From positions 6,955,001-7,019,000 of the forward strand of contig NC_087117.1 of the NCBI RefSeq assembly GCF_963855985.1: a DNA stretch of 64,000 nt, given 5' to 3'. The notes under the pieces are model-generated. The model saw only the letters and a program-made list of their open reading frames with translations, was not told the origin of the DNA and ran no database searches. How positions within the stretch are numbered: position 1 is the first letter of the stretch; each line of letters opens with the position of its first letter. Below are positions 1-9,100 of this stretch, piece after piece. Both the position numbers and the translations under genes were made by a program. The DNA comes from Ostrinia nubilalis. Its lineage: Eukaryota; Arthropoda; Insecta; Lepidoptera; Crambidae.

Positions 1-56
1 CTCAATATGTTTCGCCTGTTTTTATGTATGTTTAACTTTATATTTGTTCTTTACAG

Positions 57-191
57 GATGTCCCGCTGCCAAGACTTGCACGCTCATACTCCGCGGAGGC
101 GCCGAGCAATTTTTGGAGGAGACGGAGCGCTCGCTACACGATGCCATCATGATCGTGCGTCGGACCATCAAGAACGACGCTGTTGTCGCTG
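57..191 (+). CDS. CCT7: CCT7 exon a (first in window)
   Basis: Acceptor AG at 55-56 after a pyrimidine-rich stretch; donor GTGAGT at 192. The reading frame enters with two bases completing a Gly codon and leaves one base. It encodes [14 protein letters not shown] through [11 protein letters not shown]. Its 3' part is the parent of the repeat array at 1205-2303. Confidence 0.93.
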
Positions 192-3100
192 GTGAGTGTC
201 AAGTGCACCCTAAGTGTGGGTAAAGCCCGGTCCGCGAGCACGTAGAATTTTGTCCAATGACCCCAAGCTACCCATCCTTATCGTTCGCGCGTAATTATAT
301 TGCTGTCGCGACTGTGCGACGGGCGCCCGCAGTGAGTGCGACAGCAACATAATTAAGAATGTTCACTAATTTTGTTTTTTAGCTTTCTGTATTCTCTGTT
401 AAAAATAAAAAATACACGTGAAAGAATTATTTCGATACGTCAATTAGTTTCCAAGATATTGAATTTTAAAAGTGCGGGCGGCGGCCGGCCCGCCATTTTA
501 TGCGCGTGACGTCATATTACAACGACTGGCTCATATTTGTATGGGTGGAATCTTGCAAACTGAATTAAGACCCACTTCCAGGCAACCGATTAAGCTGAAA
601 TTTCGCAAACACATGTGATTTGGATGACCATGCAATATTATGATGACATGGAGCTGATCTGATGATGGAGCTGGAAGGTGGCCATAGGAACTCTATAATA
701 AAACGACTTAAATGCATCGAGTTTGGGCTCGTTCGTTTTGTATTGATGAGTATTTTAATTCTATATAGTAATCGGGGTCTAATGATGGAGCTGGAAGGTA
801 ATTCGCAATAAAACGACACAATCGCATCAAGTTTGGGTTTGGTTCAATTTTAATTTCTGTGATGGGTCTGGGTGTTAATATGTATAATAAGTTTGTATTT
901 ACAAAAAAAAAAATATTTAAGTATGTTTATATCCGTTTTCTAGTGAGCGGACGCTGTGAATGTACGTCACACGGGGTCACGTGACCGTCGGCGGGACTCA
1001 ATATTTAAGCGAACTTTGAATGCCTATAAAATCATAACTACTGGGTATTTTTGAATGAAATAAAAACTAATGTATTTGTAAATGTAAAAGCTTAACTGTA
1101 ACATAGGTTTCAAGTGATTTTGCATACCTAGTAACATTCTCAATTATGCGCGAGCGATAAGGATGGGTAGCTTGGGGTCATTGGACAAAATTCTACGTGC
1201 TCACGGACCTGGCTTTAGTAGAGTTAATTTTAGCATAACAGAGAGCTCGTGATCTTGCGAAGGACCATAAAAATGACGGGTGAGTGTAAAGTGAACCTTA
1301 AGTGAACGCAGTAGGGTCCATTTTAACACAACAGAGGACTTTCTGAACGCTGCACTGTCGTAGTCGCCGGCGAATGTAAATTGCACCGTAAGTGTGGGTA
1401 GTAGAGTCAATTTTAGTATAACAGAGCTCGTGGTCTTGCGGCAGGACCATAAAAATGACGCCTTAGTCGCCGGTGAGTGTATAGTCAACCTTAAGTGTAG
1501 GGAGTAGGGTCCATTTTAGCAAAACAGAGCGCTCAGTCGCCTGCCAGTCTAAAGTGCACCCTAAGTCCCTAACTGTAAGAAGTAGGGGCCCTTTTAGCAT
1601 AACAGAGCGCTCGTGATCTTGCGAAGGACCATAAAAAGGACACTAGTTGCCGGCCAATGTAAAGTGTGCTCTAAGTGTAGAAAGTAGAGTCCATTTTAAA
1701 ATGACAGAGAGCTCGTGATCTTGCGAAGGACCATAAAAATGACTCTAGTCGCCGGTGAGTGCAAACTGAACCTTAAGTGTAAGGAGTAGAGTCCATTGTA
1801 GTATACAGTGCACAAACTGTTGGTTCTTGGAGGAGACGGAGCGCTCGCTACACGACGCCATCATGATCGTGCGTCGGACCATCAAGAACGACGCTGTGGC
1901 CGCTGGTGAGTGGATAATCAACCTTAAGTGTAGGGAGTAGGGTCCATTTTAGCAAAACAGAGCGCTCAGTCGCTGGCCAGTCTAAAGTGCACCCTAAGTC
2001 CCTAACTGTAGGAAGTAGAAGGTAGAAGCAACCTTATGTGAAGGCAGTAGGGTCCATTTTAGCACAACAGAGAGCTCGTGATCTTGCGAAGGACCATAAA
2101 TATGACGGGTGAGTGTAAAGTGAACCTTAAGTCTAGGGAGTAGAGTCCATTTTAGCACAAAAGAGGACTTTCTCAATGACGTGCTAGCCGGCCATTGTAA
2201 AATGAACTTTAAGTCTAGAGAATAGAGTGCATTGTAGTATAAACGGAGCGCTCGCTACACGACAGCCAGACCATCAAGAATGACTCCGTCGTCGCTGGTA
2301 AATGTTGATTAATATTACTTCTATAGCAGCGGTTCCCAAACTTATTTAGTCTACTGCCCACTTTGAAAATAAATTATTTTTTAGCGCCCCCCATTTTAGT
2401 AGTCAAGACTCGAGCTCAGTCGGTGTCTAAGAGTCCTCCTAGTAGATGACGCCTCCCAAGCCTCTACACAACGTCCGGATTTTTTTTCTGGGTCTCTTAC
2501 CGCCCCCCTTTAAGCCTGCAGCGCCCACAAGGGGGCGTTATCGCCCACTTTGGGAAAGACTGTTTTATAGGAAGAGGTATTCACAGTGAGTGAGACCTCA
2601 AAGTAATGTTTGTGAATACGGGTGTGAGTTTTTGCGCTGCTAATCCTGTTCTGTGTTTCAAAGAAGTTGCGTGTGAAGCAGAATATCGAACGCACAGGCC
2701 ACAGCGTTAGAGCAATAGAGCTCTGTGTTCGTGTGTCACCCTGTGCGTCCACGCGCACTGTGAGACCTCATAATAATGTTTGTGAATATAACGTTATGTT
2801 TTTTAACAAATTTTTTGACCCTCACTCATTGACTGGAAAGTGTAAATAGCCGATCCGAAAAGTGGCATGTGCGTGTGCTAAAATGACTCTAATTTTTAAA
2901 TGCTGTGTGTCTGTTTCTAAATGACTTCTTATCTCCACAGGTGGCGGCGCAATCGACATGGAAATATCGAAGCACCTTCGCGAATACTCCAAAGGCGTCG
3001 CGGGCAAAGAGCAACTGCTTCTGGCGGGCATCGCGCGCGCCTTCGAGGCCATCCCGCGCCAGCTGTGCGACAACGCCGGCTTCGACGCCACCAACCTGCT

Positions 3101-6100
3101 TAACAAGCTGCGACAGAAGCACCACCAAGGTCGGGAAACCCTCCATTTTAGGTGTTACTTTCGTATGTGTCACTTTTAGGATGGGTGACCGTGTGACGTC
3201 CTTGAAAAAACGAAAATTCTAGAAGATACAATCGACGATCGTCATTTGTTTCACAAAAAACAAACTAATTCTTGCGATCGTCTTTTGTTTCGAACGCGCG
3301 TCGACGATGAGAAAAAAACAAACTTGAAAAAACTAGAAGTTTCTGCGATTGTCATTTGTTTGGAACGCGCGTCGACGTTAAAGGAACTCGCAGGATAGTC
3401 GATTGTTTCGGAGTGATTACACAGCTCAACAAAAAAAAAATTTTTTTTGTTGCCCTGGTTATTTCTTCGGATTTATATACTTTGAAGCATACAATTTACG
3501 AATGTATTAACGAAAGTACTGAATTGGCTCTAGTTTTTATGTTATTAATGTTTAAGTGATAAACAATTTATATGGGCTCTTTGAAACATGCGTTGTTAAT
3601 AAGTGACCAGGAACTTGGACTAAATTTGTTTTTCTGCACAATTTTAAACGTAATGGGACCAGATACTATCAGTAACAATGACATTAAGATAGAATAAATA
3701 ATGTCATTACCACTGACAATGTAGTGGCTGGAATCAAGGAATGGCGGTTATAGTGCGACAAGGCTATTTGTATTGTGGGGAGATTTAGAATGTCATTACC
3801 GAAGGAAGTAATGACAGTAATATTGATGTCATTACATACTTGTCATATTGTCTGGACGCCTTAGATTTTTACTTCGCCTTACACTTATACGTATAATACC
3901 CATTTTGTATGTATATGGAACTATAGGGCAAAGAAAATTCACTGGGAACAAGATGTGTGGGCAAATTCGAATATACATGCACAAAGTTATATAAAGCTAT
4001 TACTTATTCTGTATGTGAAGCTTGGAGAGGTTTAGTGTTGATTGTAATCTTTTTTAGGTAACTAGAAAGCACTAAATTAGAGTTTATTGGGCAAAATATG
4101 TCGAAGCAAATATGAGCATAATAAGCTGCACTTTCTTCGCATTCACGTGGGTAGATGTTTATTTATTTTTATGAAATTGCAGTGACGAGCAGGTATAATG
4201 ATTCTATCAAGACGTAAGAGTGATGGAATAAAGATATCAAGGTAGATAGGATCGTTTCCTGACTGATTAAGTAATGTTGGTCACATAGCGAAATTGACCC
4301 AAAACATTTAATTTAAAAAATTCTATAAAAGGTGTTTCTCTGAAATCTAACATTATTTATGCATTTTTTAAATCTTTTTACTTCTCTGTAAATTAATTAA
4401 AACCATTCAGAACAAAATTTGACGTTCTTTTAAGATAAAATTTGATTTTATAAAATGTACTTGCTTAAATTTCTACTATTTATAGTGTAATCAGAAAAAG
4501 ACGATTTAAAAAAAAACTAGAGCCAATCTGCTAAAAGTAATAATAGTTTCGTAAATTGTGGGTCTCAATTGACACAAAATCATTTAAATATCAAGGGCAA
4601 CAAAAACACTGTTGACCAGTGTTATTAATAGCTGCGGTGGCGCATTGGTAAAGAATGCGCTTCATATTCGAGAGGGACCAAGATCAAATCTCGGTAAAAA
4701 ATGCAAAAAGGAAAAAATTCTGAAATTTCATAGTAGGTCCTAGTGTGATGATCAAAAGTGTTTAGGGGTCTTCTCACAGATATAGGAAGTGTCTTTAGGC
4801 CTGTATTTAAACATTAGGGTCTAGTATAAACGTCAGCTGAAGAATTGGAACAAAAGAACTTGAAGGCTAGTTTTAGGATGGTTGTCTGGCTGGTCTGACG
4901 TCACAAACATGGTAGAGGAAAATCGTATCTAGAATCTTCTCTAGGTAAGAATAGAGCAGTATTTCCAGCACCTCGTCTAGTAATAGAAAACCTTCTGTAG
5001 CCAGCAAATAGAGCAGTGTTTTCCTCCGCTCATACAGTAAATGGGACTCGTGTAGGTAAGTAGGACTGGTGTGGGGGAATCTAGACCTTCTCTAGCTAGC
5101 AATAGAGCAGTGTCTCCTCCGCTCATATAGTAAATGAGACCGTAGTTTGGGTACCAGGACCGCACACGGTATTCTAGACTTTCTGTAGCTAGCAATAGAG
5201 CAGTGTGTTTCCCCCGCTCGCGCCAGCAAGGAGCAGCCGCTTCTGGCGGGCATCGCGCGCGCCTTCGAGGCCATCCCGCGCCAGCTGTGCGACAACGCCG
5301 GCTTCGACGCCACCAACCTGCTCAACAAGCTGCGACAGAAGCACCACCAAGGTCGGGAAACCCTCAATTTTAGGTGTTACTTTCTTTTTGGTCACTTTTA
5401 GGATGGGTGACCGTGTGACATCCTTGAAAAAACGAAGATTCTAGAAGAGAATCGACGACCATCTTTTGTTTCGAACGCGCGAAAGAAAAACAAATTAATT
5501 CTTGTGATCGTCTTTTGTTTCGAACGCGCGTCGACGATGAGAAAAAAACAACCTTGAAAAAACTAGAAGTTTCTGCGATTGTCATTTGTTTGGAACGCAC
5601 GTCGACGGTGAATAGTGAATGAACTCGCAGCATAGTCGATTGTTTCGGAGTGATCTTCAACAGCTGTGGTGGCGCATTGGTAAAGAATGCGCTCCATATC
5701 CGAGAGGAACCAAGATCAAATCTCGGTAAAAATGCAAAAAGCAAACATTTTCTGAAATTTCGTAGTAGTCGAGTGTGATGATACAAAAAAGTGTTTAAGG
5801 AGTCTAGTAGGGAATTTAGTGCAATGATTTGTATGGAGACCCCTCCACTTTGGTATAGAAGGCTCATTTTTGCACCAGTTGTTCTTTGGATGCTCCTGAG
5901 TAGATTTCCGTCGGTAGACATCGGGAGCCCCCCCTGTGGTAGCAGGGGGAGGGGGGGCAAGTTTCCTTCTGCCGCGCTTCACATTAAGGCCCATATCTTC
6001 AAAACTATGGGTATTAGGGCAAGTGTGGTGTCATTTTCGGATAATTAAAGGATGGGGAATTCATTTCTAGAACAAACTTTTTGCCTTTTCATACAAAAAA

Positions 6101-9100
6101 ATAGAAATATTGAGTAAAATTCACAAAAACAAAAAGTTTTTTTTTTAAATAAACGTCGTTTACTTTTAAACCACTGGAGATAATCTAATAAAAAAAATAT
6201 GTACTGAAAGCTACATCTATCAGGATTATAAATATATACCATTGTATGGTACTTTTTTCGAAAAAAGTAGGTGAATAAATTTTTTTCTTCAGGACATAGC
6301 GGGCGAATTTTAATGCGCGTCAGAAAAAAAAATTTATTTTATCCATGAATTCATACTATTTGGTTCATAAGCAAGTAAAGATTATTATTTTAGAATTTAT
6401 TTAGAGTTCCTGGCACATCATGCTACCATGATTTATATTTTTTCTTCAATTAATTTTGAACTCTATGTGTAAGACATAAGGTTTAAAATAGTTTAAATAC
6501 ATTTTATTATTTAAAATAATATCATATGAAGAAAGCATTAAATAAAGAACTTGGATTTGTCTAAACGTGTAATGATTATTATTATTATTTTAATTAACAT
6601 TTTTATTTCTACATACTATTGTAGCAGTGATTTAACGGAAAGGTAAGTGTGAGGAAAGTGAGGATTGATATTATCATAGTACGGGAGACTATTTTTAGCA
6701 CAAAGGCTACGGCTGTGACCATTATAGTTGTTTTTTCAGACAGCACCAGCTTCTGCACTACTTCTTTCCAGGCAAGCTTCGGCAGCTACGGGTAATTGGT
6801 CCATGTAGGCTCCATGTTGCTATCGACTCTGGTCCACCCCCAACCAGTCGGGTAAAGGGAAGACTGAGTCGGTTGCTTGTAATAAATAATAATAATAATC
6901 ATTACACGTTTAGACAAATCCAAGTTCTTTATTTAATGCTTTCTTCATATGATATTTTAAATAATAAAATGTATTTAAACTATTTTAAACCTTATGTCTT
7001 ACACATAGAGTTCAAAATTAATTAAAGAAAAAATACAAATCATAGTAGCATGATGTGCCAGGAACTCTAAATAAATTCTAAAATAATAATCTTTACTTGC
7101 TTATGAACCAAATAGTACGAATTCATGGATAAAATAAATATTTTTTTCCGACGCGCATTAAAATTCGCCCGCTGTGTCCTGAAGAAAAAATTTTTTTCAC
7201 CTACTTTTTTCGAAAAAAGTACCATACAATGGTATATATTTATAATCCTGATAAATGTAGCTTTCAGGACATATTTTTTTTATTAGATTATCTCCAGTGG
7301 TTTAAAAGTAAACGACGTTTATTTAAAAAAATACTTTTTGGTTTTTGTGAATTTTACTCAATATTTCTATTTTTTTGTATGAAAAGGCAAAAAGTTTGTT
7401 CTAGAAATGAATTCCCCATCCTTTAATTATCCGAAAATGACACCACACTTGCCTTAATACCCATAGTTTTGAAGATATGGGCCTTAATGTGAAGCGCGGC
7501 AGAAGGAAACTTGCCCCCCCTCCCCCTGCTACCACAGGGGGGGCTCCCGATGTCTACCGACGGAAATCTACTCAGGAGCATCCAAAGAACAACTGGTGAA
7601 AAAATAAGCCTTCTATACCAAAGTGGAGAGGTTCTTGCACTAAATTCCCTACTAGTCTTCTCAGATAAATAGGAAGTGTCTTTAGGCCTGTATTTAAACA
7701 TTAATTAGAGTCTAGTATAAACGTCAGCTGAAGAATTGGAACAAAAGAACTTGAGGTTAGATTTAGGATGGTTGCTTGGTCTGACGTCACAAACATGGTA
7801 TAGGAAAATCGTCTAGCTATAGCATCGTGTGAAATAATTCTAGAATCTTCTCTAGGTAGGGAATAGAGCAGTATTTCCAGCACCTCGTCTAGTAATAGAA
7901 TCGTGTGGGATTCTAAACCTTCTGTAGCCAGCAATAAGAGCAGTGTCTCCTCCGCTCATATAGTAAATAGGACTGTGTGGGAATCTAAACCTTATTTAGC
8001 TAGCAATAGAGCAGCGTTTCCCTCGCTCGCGCCAGCAAAGAGCAGCCGCTTCTGGCGGGCATCGCGCGCGCCTTCGAGGCCATCCCGCGCCAGCTGTGCG
8101 ACAACGCCGGCTTCGACGCCACCAACCTGCTTAACAAGCTGCGACAGAAGCACCACCAAGGTCAGGAAACCCTCCATTTCAGCTTCAACTGGACGTGAAA
8201 CCTTCGTTTCGGTTACTTTTAGGATGGGTGACCGTGTGACGTCCTTGAAAAAACGAAAATTCTAGAAGATACAATCGACGATCGTCATTTGTTTGGAACG
8301 CGCGAAAGAAAAACCAAACTTATTCTTGCGATTGTCATTTGTTTAGAACGCTCTTTTTGCCTCGTGAAGATGGCCCAACGTTGGTGCCAATATTTTCCAT
8401 ATACACACTTTGGCTGAGTGGCGTTGGAACCAACCTTTGGGTCAATGTTTCTGGAGTCCGCCTATACGAGGTTGTTTTTTTGTTTAGAACGCGCGTCGAC
8501 GGTGAATGAGCTCGCAGGATAGTCGATTGTTTCGACGCGTTTGTTAATAGACGTGGTGGCGCATTGGTAAAGAAGTCTTCATATCCGAAAGGAACCAAGA
8601 TCGAATTTCTGCTTGGTATTTAGTATGCAGTATTTCATCGTTTGTCACAATGCTCATTGTTGTATTGAAATCTTCATGGGTTTGATGTAAAATCGAAAAA
8701 AAAAATCCTTTAAATACAATCTAAAAAAGTTGACATCATCAAAATCTGGAGCCACTAGATGACTAGAGTATCGGTGGCCAAAATGAACCAAACGAATTGC
8801 AATTAAAACGAAACTGATAACCCGCGAAACGATGCGTCGTTTTTTTAACCCTCGTACCTTTTTTTTTATCTACAACGAGGAAGCTCTTGGCCGGTATCTC
8901 ACCTGAATGGTAAGTGACGATCAGGCCGAAGGTGAAAGCGAGCTTCACCCGGAATCCTTAACCACGGAGGAACTGGCTATCTTACCTCTAACTGCCGGAA
9001 CACAATTACACAACAATGCTGTTAACATTGTTGTTACGTTGTTATTTTTTAACCAGGTTCAAATAGTGTGTAAAAATCTTCATTTTTGTCGTAGTTGAAG

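Larger units (their letters stand above)
1218..2303 (+). repeat. Degenerate tandem array derived from CCT7 exon a end plus its donor
   Basis: About ten units of roughly 80-130 bases. The consensus runs from an exon-like part (GAGCTCGTGATCTTGCG, GGACCATAAAAATGAC) through a donor-like GGTGAGTGTAAAGTG to ACCTTAAGTGTAGGGAGTAG and TCCATTTTAGCA. The same order is found at the real exon end and donor (140-220), so the array is an amplified exon/intron junction. Most donor-like sites are kept or one base off. Confidence 0.8.

Noticed and set aside
6045..7426. Identical 65-codon frames on opposite strands
   Set aside because: They are the two arms of one foldback element; the frame is AT-rich and has no domain.
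5227..8160. CCT7 exon b copies as alternative exons
   Set aside because: A CCAG precedes each, but joining there would shift the reading frame with either neighbouring exon, so they are unlikely to be used.
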